Source of the DNA: Devosia salina
GTDB lineage: Bacteria; Pseudomonadota; Alphaproteobacteria; Rhizobiales; Devosiaceae
DNA length: 64,000 nt
Direction of reading: 5' to 3'
Assembly (NCBI RefSeq): GCF_019504385.1
Contig: NZ_CP080590.1
Coordinates: 1,034,001 to 1,098,000, forward strand
Made by a program: the position numbers and the translations under genes
Notes under the pieces: model-generated
Database searches by the model: none
What the model saw: only the letters and a program-made list of their open reading frames with translations
What the model was told of the DNA's origin: nothing
Part shown: positions 32,097 through 39,386 of the stretch, in pieces
How positions within the stretch are numbered: position 1 is the first letter of the stretch
How the letters are laid out: each line of letters begins with the position of its first letter

Positions 32097-32566
32097 GTGC
32101 CATTCCCATCGACGCGGAGGGACGGTTTGCCGGCTATGCGAGCGTCTTCAGCAGGCTCGATAGCGGCGGCGATATTGTGCTGCCGGGGGCATTTGCGAAA
32201 AGCCTCGTCAGACGGCGCGGGCGGATCAGGCTGCTGTTCCAGCACGATCCCAAGGAGCCGGTGGGCACCTGGGAGAGCATGGGCGAGGACAGCCACGGGC
32301 TGTTCGTCACTGGACGGCTGGTGCCAGGCGTGCCGCGCTCGGATGCGCTCAAACGGCTGATCGGGAACGGGGCGCTCGATGGCCTCTCCATCGGCTTCCG
32401 CACGGTCAAGGCGAGCCGTCGCGACGGCAATCGCCTGCTGCATGAGATCGACCTCTACGAGGTCTCGATCGTCACCTTTCCGATGATGGAGGAAGCGCGC
32501 ATCGCTTCCCCCCTCACGGCCGGCGCGGCCATTGCCGCCGCCACGAAAACTATCCGTAACCGATAG
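32093..32566 (+). CDS. GTA prohead protease, HK97 family (g4)
   Basis: The 157-residue serine protease matures the capsid. The catalytic residues are seen as H51 (L-L-F-Q-H-D) and S99 (D-G-L-S-I-G-F). The opening G-R-F-A-G-Y-A-S-V-F is the standard start of the family. Between it and the capsid gene is a 12-base gap, and the N-terminal part of the capsid protein is its likely substrate. ATG 32093 overlaps the preceding small gene. Confidence 0.92.
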   Translation: MSAIPIDAEGRFAGYASVFSRLDSGGDIVLPGAFAKSLVRRRGRIRLLFQHDPKEPVGTWESMGEDSHGLFVTGRLVPGVPRSDALKRLIGNGALDGLSIGFRTVKASRRDGNRLLHEIDLYEVSIVTFPMMEEARIASPLTAGAAIAAATKTIRNR

Positions 32567-32578
32567 AAGGAAACCGAC

Positions 32579-33802
32579 ATGGATCGGATCGACGACGGCC
32601 TTGAGACCAAGGCCGGCGCAGGGGGCGACATTGCCGCGCTCTTCGCCGAATTTTCCTCGGCATTCGAGGAATTCAAGGCCACCAATGACCAGCGTTTGAA
32701 GGAGATCGAAAAGCGCGGATCGGCCGATGGCCTCATCGAGGGCAAGCTCGAAAAGCTCAACCGGGTGATCGACGGCCACAAGGCGGCGATGGATCGCCTG
32801 ACCGCCGAACGCGGGCGCCCGGCCATCGAGGGCAAGGGCGGCAACCTGCCCGATGGCGAATACAAGGAAGCGTTCTCGGCCTATGTGAAGCATGGCGAGG
32901 AAAAGGCGCTGCAGATCGGCGTCAATGCCGATGGCGGCTATGTGGTGCCGGCCGAGGTCGAAACCGAGATTACGCGGCTGATGACCCATATCTCGCCGAT
33001 CCGCGCCATTGCCGGCGTGCGGCAGGTGTCGGGTTCAGCCTATAAGCGGCCGATCACCGTGACCGGTCCGGCGACCGGCTGGGTGGGCGAGGCCGCAGCG
33101 CGGCCGACCACCAACAGCCAGACCCTGGCGGAACTGAGCTACCCCACGACCGAGCTCTATGCCATGCCGGCAGCCACCTCGGCCTTTCTCGACGATGCGG
33201 CGGTGGATGTGGGGCAGTGGATTGCCGACGAGGTCAATGCGGCCTTCGCGGCGCAGGAGACCACGGCTTTCGTGACCGGCGACGGCACCAACAAGCCCAA
33301 TGGCTTCCTCAATGCCACCAAGGTGGCAGAGGCGAGCTGGAGCTGGGGCAATCTGGGCTATCTCGCCACGGGCGTGTCCGGCGCGCTGCCGGCCAGCAAT
33401 GCCAGTGATATCCTGATCGACCTGGTCTATGCGCTCAAGGCCGGCTACCGCCAGAATGCGACCTGGTTGATGAACCGCAAGACGCAGGGTGCGCTGCGCA
33501 AGCTCAAGGATGCCGATGGCAATTATCTCTGGCAGCCAGCGGCGGCGGCCGATGGACGCGCCAGCTTCATGGGCTTCCCGCTGGTCGAGGCCGAGGACAT
33601 GCCCAATATCGGCGCCAATTCCTTCTCGCTGGCCTTCGGTGACTTCCGCCGCGGCTATCTGATCGTCGACCGCCAGGGTGTGTCGGTGCTGCGCGACCCG
33701 TTCAGCTCCAAGCCCTATGTGCTGTTCTACACGACGAAGAGGGTTGGCGGCGGGATCGCCGATTATGACGCGATCAAGCTGCTGAAGTTTGGCACCTCGT
33801 GA
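32579..33802 (+). CDS. GTA major capsid protein, HK97 family (g5)
   Basis: A 407-residue HK97-fold capsid subunit. Residues 1-100 form the helical, coiled-coil-like delta domain removed by the protease (E-F-K-A-T-N-D-Q-R-L-K-E-I-E-K-R). The mature part starts after it, with the family stretches G-G-Y-V-V-P-A-E-V-E near residues 120-130, G-D-G-T-N-K-P-N-G-F-L near 237-247, and a C-terminal F-G-D-F-R-R-G-Y-L-I-V-D-R. The length and order are as expected for a GTA. Confidence 0.94.
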   Translation: MDRIDDGLETKAGAGGDIAALFAEFSSAFEEFKATNDQRLKEIEKRGSADGLIEGKLEKLNRVIDGHKAAMDRLTAERGRPAIEGKGGNLPDGEYKEAFSAYVKHGEEKALQIGVNADGGYVVPAEVETEITRLMTHISPIRAIAGVRQVSGSAYKRPITVTGPATGWVGEAAARPTTNSQTLAELSYPTTELYAMPAATSAFLDDAAVDVGQWIADEVNAAFAAQETTAFVTGDGTNKPNGFLNATKVAEASWSWGNLGYLATGVSGALPASNASDILIDLVYALKAGYRQNATWLMNRKTQGALRKLKDADGNYLWQPAAAADGRASFMGFPLVEAEDMPNIGANSFSLAFGDFRRGYLIVDRQGVSVLRDPFSSKPYVLFYTTKRVGGGIADYDAIKLLKFGTS

Positions 33803-33838
33803 GGGTCGTGAGCCTGGCCTTTGGCCATAGCGAAGCTA

Positions 33839-33968
33839 GGTGGGGGTGATTTCTGTCACCGAAGCCACGGACAGACACCCCCACCCTGCTCGATTCAACG
33901 GACTTAGCTGGCGCTAAGCCCTATCTCGCTTCCCTCCCCACACGGGGGAGGGTGGCGCCTCCGGCGCC
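33839..33968. repeat. Hairpin-rich intergenic repeat in the GTA operon, copy A
   Basis: The gap between capsid and connector genes holds nested inverted repeats: GGTGGGGGTG with CACCCCCACC (33839-33848, 33876-33885), CTTAGC-N4-GCTAAG (33903-33918), CCCTCCCC with GGGGAGGG (33932-33952) and GGCGCC-TCC-GGCGCC (33954-33968). The part 33878-33952 is shared with copies C and D. No T-run follows, so these are not ordinary terminators. Confidence 0.8.
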
Positions 33969-34003
33969 GGGCCGGTTGACGACACAATATCGGGACAACA
34001 AAC

Positions 34004-34570
34004 ATGACTTCCTATCTCCTGGCGGGACCCGCCGAGGAGCCGGTTTCGCTTGCCGAGGCCAAGGCTTTCCTCAAGGTCGATGACAGTGCCGAAGACGGGC
34101 TGATCACGACCCTCATTGGTGCGGCGCGGCTGCATGTCGAGGGCGTCACCGGCAAGGCGTTGCTGGCGCAAAGCTGGCGCGTGGTGCTCGACGACTGGCC
34201 CGAAGGCGGCACGGTGAGGCTGCCGGTATCGCCGCTGATTTCGGTCACCGCGATCAATGCCGTCGACGACAATGGCGGCAGCCACGATATCGCGCTGGCG
34301 CAGTTTCTGAGTGAACCCGACAGGCTGGTGGTGCCGCGCGTCGTGGTGGGCATGCCGCTGCTGCAGGAGCGGCAAGGCCTCGAGATTGACTATGTCGCCG
34401 GCTTCGGCACCGAGCCTGCGGATGTGCCCGCCGACCTTCGGCAGGCCCTGCTCGGGCTGGTGGCGCATTGGTTCGAGCATCGCGACGCAGTGGTCGTGGC
34501 CGGATCGGGGGCGATCGTGCCGTCAGGCTTTGACCGTGCCGTTGCCCGGCACAAGCGGGTGCGACTGTGA
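34004..34570 (+). CDS. GTA head-tail connector, gp6-like (g6 adaptor)
   Basis: The 188-residue protein matches the phage gp6-like adaptor that sits on the portal. The typical start E-E-P-V-S-L-A-E-A-K-A-F-L-K-V-D is near residues 9-24, and the family phrase G-L-E-I-D-Y-V-A-G-F-G near 125-135. The C-terminal helix contains H-W-F-E-H-R-D. It overlaps the next gene by 4 bases (GTGA). Confidence 0.9.
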   Translation: MTSYLLAGPAEEPVSLAEAKAFLKVDDSAEDGLITTLIGAARLHVEGVTGKALLAQSWRVVLDDWPEGGTVRLPVSPLISVTAINAVDDNGGSHDIALAQFLSEPDRLVVPRVVVGMPLLQERQGLEIDYVAGFGTEPADVPADLRQALLGLVAHWFEHRDAVVVAGSGAIVPSGFDRAVARHKRVRL

Positions 34571-34911
34571 GCGCGGAGAAGATCCCGGCCATCGGCACGC
34601 TGACCGACCGGGTGCAATTGAAGCGGCGCGAAAGCCTCGGTGATGGCGGTGGCGGGCACGCGCGCATCTACGTGCCGGTGACCAATCTCTGGGCGCGGGT
34701 ACGCAGCCTTTCGGGGCGGCAGGGTACCAATGCCGACGGCCGGACCGTTGCCATCTCGCATAGCGTGGTCATGCGCTTCCGCAGCGACGTCTCGCCTGGT
34801 GATCGGGTGGTCTATCGCGGGCGCAACCTGGACGTGGTGAGCACGGCGGACCTGAACGGCCGGCGGGCCCATCTCAGCTGCGCGTGCAGCGAAACCAGCT
34901 TTACGGGGTAG
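34567..34911 (+). CDS. GTA head-tail stopper protein (g7, head closure family)
   Basis: A 114-residue protein of the phage head-tail adaptor/stopper family, starting at GTG 34567. The core T-L-T-D-R-V-Q-L-K-R-R-E and F-R-S-D-V-S-P-G-D-R-V-V-Y-R-G-R are the family's usual features. Its place after the g6-like and before the g8-like gene matches the R. capsulatus order. Confidence 0.88.
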   Translation: MSAEKIPAIGTLTDRVQLKRRESLGDGGGGHARIYVPVTNLWARVRSLSGRQGTNADGRTVAISHSVVMRFRSDVSPGDRVVYRGRNLDVVSTADLNGRRAHLSCACSETSFTG

Positions 34912-34914
34912 GCC

Positions 34915-35310
34915 ATGCATCCGATTGCGAGCCTGCAGGCGGCACTGGTGACGGCGCTGGAGGCCGATACGGCGCTGGCGGCAATAATCGGGGCAGGGGG
35001 CGTGTTCGACGCGCCGCCGCGCGACCGGCCGGCGCCCTATGTGGTCATTGACCGCCACGACATGCGCCAGCATGACGGCGACGCGGCGCCGGGCCAGGAA
35101 CATCGCGTGCTGCTCCACTGCTGGAGCGACCAGCCCAGCCGCAAGGCGGCGCTGGAAATCGCCGAGCGCGTGGTGGCGGTGGCGCTGGCGGGGTTGGTGC
35201 CGGCCGGGCTGGTGGTCACGCATGGCGAGCATATGCGGACGGAAACCAGCATCGATACGGCGACCGGACAGGCGAGGGCGGCGGTGACGCTGCGGTTTTT
35301 CAGCGAGTGA
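34915..35310 (+). CDS. GTA tail terminator, DUF3168 (g8)
   Basis: The 131-residue DUF3168 protein caps the tail tube and joins it to the head. Family features are L-Q-A-A-L-V-T-A-L-E-A-D near the start, P-P-R-D-R-P-A-P-Y-V-V-I, H-R-V-L-L-H-C-W-S near residue 62 and the final T-L-R-F-F-S-E. It starts 3 bases after g7. A repeat-filled gap follows. Confidence 0.88.
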   Translation: MHPIASLQAALVTALEADTALAAIIGAGGVFDAPPRDRPAPYVVIDRHDMRQHDGDAAPGQEHRVLLHCWSDQPSRKAALEIAERVVAVALAGLVPAGLVVTHGEHMRTETSIDTATGQARAAVTLRFFSE

Positions 35311-35333
35311 GGCGATCTCTGGTGCGCGGAAAA

Positions 35334-35474
35334 GGACCCCCACCCGAGTTTCGCTAAGCCCCGCTGGGGCCAGCTTCACTACCCTCCCCACAAGGGGGAG
35401 GGAGACGATGAACATGGGCATCGCATCCTGCGCCTCCCTCCCCTTGATGGGGAGGGAGTGAGGGTGGGGTGACC
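35334..35474. repeat. Hairpin-rich intergenic repeat in the GTA operon, copy B
   Basis: The 184-base gap between the g8- and g9-like genes contains CCCTCCCC with GGGGAGGG (35382-35402) and a perfect 10-base stem CTCCCTCCCC-TTGAT-GGGGAGGGAG (35434-35458). It is framed by CCCCCACCC at the left and GGGTGGGG at the right end. The second stem recurs in copies C and D. Confidence 0.8.
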
Positions 35475-35494
35475 TTCCAGGCAAGGACAGGAAA

Positions 35495-35908
35495 ATGGCA
35501 GCCCAGAGTGGCAAGGACGTGCTTCTCAAACTCGACCAGACCGGGTCGGGGAGTTTTCTCACCGTGGCAGGGCTGCGCACACGCAGCCTCAGTTTCAATG
35601 CGGCGAGCGTCGACACGACCGACCAGGAGAGTGCCGGGCGCTGGCGCGAACTGCTCGCCGGGGGCGGGGTCAAGAGGGCTTCGGTGTCAGGGGCGGGGGT
35701 CTTCAAGGACCAGGCGTCCGACGCGACGATCCGGTCGCTCTTCTTTGCCGGCACGATCCGCAGCTGGCAGCTGATCCTGCCCAGCTTCGGCACGGTGGAG
35801 GGACCGTTCCAGATCGTGGCGCTGGAATTTTCGGCCGATCATGCGGGAGAAGTGACCTTCGACCTGGCGCTGGAAAGCGCGGGCGAAGTGAGCTTCGTGG
35901 CGGTTTGA
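35495..35908 (+). CDS. GTA major tail tube protein (g9, TP901-1 type)
   Basis: The 137-residue tail tube subunit. Typical features are G-K-D-V-L-L-K-L-D-Q-T-G near the start, T-V-A-G-L-R-T-R-S-L-S-F-N, and the segment V-D-T-T-D-Q-E-S-A-G-R-W-R-E-L-L (about residues 38-53) found in major tail proteins of TP901-1-like phages. The end A-L-E-S-A-G-E-V-S-F-V also fits. ATG 35495 follows the repeat region. Confidence 0.9.
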   Translation: MAAQSGKDVLLKLDQTGSGSFLTVAGLRTRSLSFNAASVDTTDQESAGRWRELLAGGGVKRASVSGAGVFKDQASDATIRSLFFAGTIRSWQLILPSFGTVEGPFQIVALEFSADHAGEVTFDLALESAGEVSFVAV

Positions 35909-35918
35909 CGCGATGCAG

Positions 35919-36057
35919 CTCCCTCCCCCCTCGCGGGGAGGGCTGGGGTGGGGGGAGCCACGCACACCCTGCTACGTCGTTCCCCCACCCTGCTCGACTT
36001 AACGGACTTGGCAAGCGCCAAGTCCTATCTCGCTTCCCTCCCCGCAAGGGGGAGGGA
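35919..36057. repeat. Hairpin-rich intergenic repeat in the GTA operon, copy C
   Basis: The 185-base gap between tail tube and g10-like genes carries CCCTCCCC with GGGGAGGG (35921-35942), a perfect 9-base stem GGACTTGGC-N4-GCCAAGTCC (36004-36025) and again CCCTCCCC-GCAA-GGGGGAGGG (36036-36056). The last two elements, in this order, recur in copy D and in altered form in copy A. Confidence 0.82.
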
Positions 36058-36093
36058 GACGTAGGAGCCGACCCATCGGCGCGGAGGAAGACA

Positions 36094-36408
36094 ATGACAA
36101 ACATTCATCGGGGTGAAATCGCGGCCGAGATCGGTGGCGAGACGAGAACGCTTTGCCTGACGCTGGGCGCGCTGGCCGAGCTGGAGGCGCGGTTGGGTGC
36201 CGGGGACCTGGCGGGCCTGGCGGAGCGTTTCGCCGAGGGGCGGATCTCCGCGCGCGACCTGACGGCCATTCTCGGGGCGGGACTGCGCGGTGGTGGTAAT
36301 GGGATCAGCGATGACGACCTGGCGCGCATGAGCGTCGAGGGCGGCCTGCGCGGGGCGGCGGAAATTGCCGTGCGATTGCTCAGGGCGACTTTCGGAGACG
36401 GCGAATGA
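36094..36408 (+). CDS. GTA tail assembly protein (g10-like)
   Basis: A 104-residue protein with G-E-I-A-A-E-I-G-G-E-T-R-T-L-C-L-T-L-G-A near the start, a pattern of the GTA g10 family, which has similarity to tail assembly chaperones. ATG 36094 has GGAGG nine bases before it; the open frame begins earlier but only through the repeat. It overlaps the next gene by 4 bases. Confidence 0.85.
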   Translation: MTNIHRGEIAAEIGGETRTLCLTLGALAELEARLGAGDLAGLAERFAEGRISARDLTAILGAGLRGGGNGISDDDLARMSVEGGLRGAAEIAVRLLRATFGDGE

Positions 36409-36596
36409 GACCTTTTCCATGGAGCGAAGCCATGCGCTTCGGGCTGGGCGTATTGCGCCTGCCGCCCCGCGACTTCTGGGCGATGACGCCGCGCGAACTG
36501 GCCGCAGCCTGGGGGGCGATCATGGGCGATCGGGCCGGCCCGCTGGGGCGAAACGAGCTCGAGAGACTAATGGAGACCTTTCCCGATGGCCGGTGA
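36405..36596 (+). CDS. Small GTA tail assembly chaperone (g10.1-like)
   Basis: A 63-residue protein with L-G-V-L-R-L-P-P-R-D-F-W-A-M-T-P-R-E-L near the middle, the hallmark of small tail chaperones of GTAs and related phages. It overlaps the g10-like gene at its start and the tape measure gene at its end, as in other GTA clusters. Confidence 0.85.
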   Translation: MRPFPWSEAMRFGLGVLRLPPRDFWAMTPRELAAAWGAIMGDRAGPLGRNELERLMETFPDGR

Positions 36597-37125
36597 CCTG
36601 TTTGGCGAAGAGTTTCGCGATCAACTCGGTGATGTCTCGGTGGAGCTGGGACGCATTGGCGACCTGGCCGACAGCGTTGCCAACTCGGTGAGCCGGGCCT
36701 TTCGTGGCGCCGTGATGGACGGGAAGTCATTTCGCTCGGTGCTTTCTGACATCGGGCGGGCCTTTGCGGACATTGCCCTGAAGGCCGCGTTCAAGCCGCT
36801 GGGGACGCTGGTTGGCGGGCTGGTGGAGAACCTGTTCGCATCGACCAATCCGGCGGTGACGCCCTTTGCCAAGGGCGGGGTGATTGCGTCTCCAAGCTAT
36901 TTCCCGCTGGGAAGGGGAATGGGCCTGGCCGGCGAGGCGGGGCCGGAGGCGATCATGCCCCTGCAGCGCGGCGCTGACGGACGGCTGGGCGTGGCCGGCG
37001 GCGGGGGCGCGGTCAACGTGACGTTCAATGTCACCGCCAGCGACGCGCGCAGCTTTGCGGCCAGCGAGGCGGAAGTGAGCGCGATGCTGTTGCGCGCCGT
37101 GCGGCGGGGTACGAGGGGAAGCTGA
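36586..37125 (+). CDS. GTA tail tape measure protein (g11)
   Basis: The 179-residue protein is short because GTA tails are short. Features are a helical first half with S-V-A-N-S-V-S-R-A-F-R-G-A-V and the C-terminal stretch F-A-K-G-G-V-I-A-S-P near residues 94-103, then A-G-E-A-G-P-E-A-I-M-P-L, which is very typical of tape measure C-termini in this group. Its start overlaps the chaperone gene by 11 bases. Confidence 0.88.
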   Translation: MAGDLFGEEFRDQLGDVSVELGRIGDLADSVANSVSRAFRGAVMDGKSFRSVLSDIGRAFADIALKAAFKPLGTLVGGLVENLFASTNPAVTPFAKGGVIASPSYFPLGRGMGLAGEAGPEAIMPLQRGADGRLGVAGGGGAVNVTFNVTASDARSFAASEAEVSAMLLRAVRRGTRGS

Positions 37126-37148
37126 TGTTCGCTACGCGCGCGATTTAG

Positions 37149-37281
37149 CTCCCTCCCCTTGACGGGGAGGGTTGGGGTGGGGTGCGACGCGGACGCGGTG
37201 TCTGACGATCCCCCACCCTGCTTCACCACGGACTTGGCGAGCCAAGTCCTGCTCAGCTTCCCTCCCCGCAAGGGGGAGGGA
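37149..37281. repeat. Hairpin-rich intergenic repeat in the GTA operon, copy D
   Basis: The gap between the tape measure and g12-like genes contains CTCCCTCCCC-TTGAC-GGGGAGGG (37149-37171), GGACTTGGC-GA-GCCAAGTCC (37230-37249) and CCCTCCCC-GCAA-GGGGGAGGG (37260-37280). The layout is nearly that of copy C, so the element moves or is copied as a unit of about 135 bases. Confidence 0.82.
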
Positions 37282-37311
37282 GGCGATGGAACCGACAGCG
37301 CGGAACAAAAA

Positions 37312-37932
37312 ATGGCCTTTCATCACATACGATTTCCGCTCGATATCGCGCTGGGCGCGCGGGGTGGGCCGGAGCGGCGGACTGAGGTGACAACGCTGGC
37401 CGGTGGGGGCGAGAAGCGCAATGGGCGCTGGGCGCATTCGCGCCGGCGCTACAATGCCGGCTATGGCGTCAAGTCGCGCGCCGACATGCAGGCCGTGCTG
37501 GCCTTTTTCGAAGAGCGACGCGGGCGGCTGCACGGGTTTCTGTGGCGCGATGGGCTGGACCATTCCTCCGGCGGGCTCGTGCCATTGCCGACCGACCAGG
37601 TGCTCGGCACTGGCGACGGGGTTCGTGCCCAGTTTCAGCTGGTCAAGACCTATGGCGCTGCGTTCGACCCGTACTTGCGGGACATCACCAAGCCGGTGGC
37701 GGGCAGCGTGAGGATCGCGGTCGATGGGGTTGAGCTGCCAGGCGGCTGGACCGTCGATGTGGCCACGGGGCTGGTCGGCTTCGATGTTGCTCCCGCCGAT
37801 GGAGCGGTGGTCAGCGCTGGTTTCCTGTTCGACGTGCCGGTGCGCTTCGATACGGATCGCCTCGACATCGAACTCAATGGTTTCGATGGCGCCGAGGCGC
37901 CCAGTATCCCGCTGGTGGAGATCCTGCCATGA
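37312..37932 (+). CDS. GTA distal tail protein, DUF2460 (g12)
   Basis: The 206-residue DUF2460 protein forms the distal tail ring. The family start F-P-L-D-I-A-L-G-A-R-G-G-P-E-R-R-T-E-V appears near residues 8-26, then R-R-R-Y-N-A-G-Y-G-V-K-S and F-F-E-E-R-R-G-R-L-H-G-F-L-W-R-D. ATG 37312 follows repeat copy D. It overlaps g13 by 4 bases. Confidence 0.91.
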   Translation: MAFHHIRFPLDIALGARGGPERRTEVTTLAGGGEKRNGRWAHSRRRYNAGYGVKSRADMQAVLAFFEERRGRLHGFLWRDGLDHSSGGLVPLPTDQVLGTGDGVRAQFQLVKTYGAAFDPYLRDITKPVAGSVRIAVDGVELPGGWTVDVATGLVGFDVAPADGAVVSAGFLFDVPVRFDTDRLDIELNGFDGAEAPSIPLVEILP

Positions 37933-38819
37933 GGACGATCCCAGAAGATTTCGCCGCGCATCTGGCACAGGGCGAGACGACCACGGCCCGGTGCTGGCGG
38001 GTCATCCGTGCGGATGGCGTGACGCTCGGCTTCACCGATCATGATCGGCCGCTGATGATCGAGGGCACCAACTGTGCGCCCACCCATGGGCTGGACAGCG
38101 GCGAAATGCCGGCCCGACTGGGCCAGCAGGTCGAAACCGGTGAGGTGCTGGGCGTTCTCGACAGCCTCGCCATTGCCGAGGATGACATTCTGCTGGGCCG
38201 CTATGACGGTGCGCGGGTGGAAAGCTGGCTGGTGAACTGGGCGGCGCCGGAGCAGCAGCTTCTGCTGCGGGTGGACGCGATCGGCGAGATCGTGCGTGAG
38301 GACGCGGTGTTCCGCGCCGAGCTGCGCTCTGCGCAACAGGCGCTCAATATGCGGCGTGGCCGGGTTTATCAGGCGCTGTGCGATGCCGAGATCGGCGATG
38401 GGCGCTGCGGCGTCGACCTGGACCTGCCCGCTCACAAGGGATCGGCGCTCGTCACCGCCGTAATCGATGCTTTCCAGGTCCGCGTGAGCGGCCTTTCCGG
38501 CTTCGCGGAAGACTGGTTTGCCTTCGGCCTGGGGCACTGGACGAGCGGTCGGCGCGAGGGGGTGCGCGACCCGGTGCTGACCCATCGACGCACGCCGGAG
38601 GGCGATGTGCTTGGTTTTGCCACGCGCCTGGGAGAATGGGTCGTTCCCGGTGATGCGCTGGTCGTGACCGCGGGCTGCGACCGACGCTTCGCCACCTGCA
38701 AGGCGCGGTTCGGCAATGCCGCCAATTTCAGGGGCTTTCCGCACATTCCGGGCAGCGACTATGTGCTCCGCCACCCGCGCAATGGCGATGTCATGGACGG
38801 CAGGGCCGTGGTGCCATGA
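37929..38819 (+). CDS. GTA tail hub protein, DUF2163 (g13)
   Basis: A 296-residue hub protein of the baseplate. The family start contains T-T-T-A-R-C-W-R-V and D-G-V-T-L-G-F-T-D-H-D. Cysteines in Q-A-L-C-D-A-E-I-G-D-G-R-C-G-V and in T-A-G-C-D-R-R-F-A-T-C-K are at positions compatible with the Fe-S cluster reported for the R. capsulatus hub; metal binding here is inferred. It overlaps g12 and g14 by 4 bases each. Confidence 0.91.
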   Translation: MRTIPEDFAAHLAQGETTTARCWRVIRADGVTLGFTDHDRPLMIEGTNCAPTHGLDSGEMPARLGQQVETGEVLGVLDSLAIAEDDILLGRYDGARVESWLVNWAAPEQQLLLRVDAIGEIVREDAVFRAELRSAQQALNMRRGRVYQALCDAEIGDGRCGVDLDLPAHKGSALVTAVIDAFQVRVSGLSGFAEDWFAFGLGHWTSGRREGVRDPVLTHRRTPEGDVLGFATRLGEWVVPGDALVVTAGCDRRFATCKARFGNAANFRGFPHIPGSDYVLRHPRNGDVMDGRAVVP

Positions 38820-39274
38820 CCCAAGATGACATCGTCAAAGCCGCGCGGGCCTGGCTGGGGACGCCTTATCGGCACCGGGCGGCGACCCTCGGGGCGGGCT
38901 GCGATTGCCTCGGGCTGCTGCGCGGCGTCTGGCGCACGCTTTATGGTGCGGAGCCGGCGGCAATTCCGCCCTATCGCGCGCATTGGCGCGATCACGACGA
39001 GCCGGCAGCGCTCAGGCGAGCGGCAGAGCGCTATCTCATTGCGGAGTCGGAGCCGCCAGGGGCCGGGCAGGTGGTGCTGTTCCGGCTGGCGGGCCTGAGC
39101 GAACCGCGCCATTGCGGCATCCTGGTTTCGGAAACGCGGTTCATTCATGCCCAGGAGCATCTGGGTGTGGTGGAAGCGAACCTGACGGCCGGCTGGGTGA
39201 AGCGCGTGAGCGGGCGCTACCGGTTTCCCGATAGCGCCGATCTCGCAACGCATCCGGGTCGCCCTCGGACCTGA
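38816..39274 (+). CDS. GTA NlpC/P60 cell-wall peptidase (g14)
   Basis: The 152-residue NlpC/P60 cysteine peptidase is part of the tail tip and thought to open the recipient's wall. The catalytic cysteine is C31 in G-C-D-C-L-G-L-L, the histidine lies in E-P-R-H-C-G-I-L, and a further polar position follows in the C-terminal third. Length and place before the megatron match the standard GTA order. Confidence 0.91.
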   Translation: MTQDDIVKAARAWLGTPYRHRAATLGAGCDCLGLLRGVWRTLYGAEPAAIPPYRAHWRDHDEPAALRRAAERYLIAESEPPGAGQVVLFRLAGLSEPRHCGILVSETRFIHAQEHLGVVEANLTAGWVKRVSGRYRFPDSADLATHPGRPRT

Positions 39275-39348
39275 TCCGAGGGCCGCCATCTACTTAAATT
39301 GAAGTGACGGTGCCTGCCGCGGCTGGCCCTCGGGTCGAGCCCGAGGGC
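39261..39348. repeat. Two hairpins at the g14-g15 junction
   Basis: A perfect 9-base stem GCCCTCGGA-CCTGA-TCCGAGGGC (39261-39283) has the g14 stop codon in its loop, and a second one, GCCCTCGGG-TCGAG-CCCGAGGGC (39326-39348), lies in front of the megatron start. Both stems share GCCCTCGG. They differ from copies A-D but occupy the same kind of junction. Confidence 0.7.
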
Positions 39349-39386
39349 GGCGGGGTAGTCGTTGGGTGCAACAAGGACAAATAGAC

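Noticed and set aside
36396..36600. Programmed frameshift between the g10-like and g10.1-like genes, as in tail chaperones of some phages
   Set aside because: Both genes have their own starts with the usual short overlaps and the arrangement is that of other GTAs; no slippery sequence was seen.
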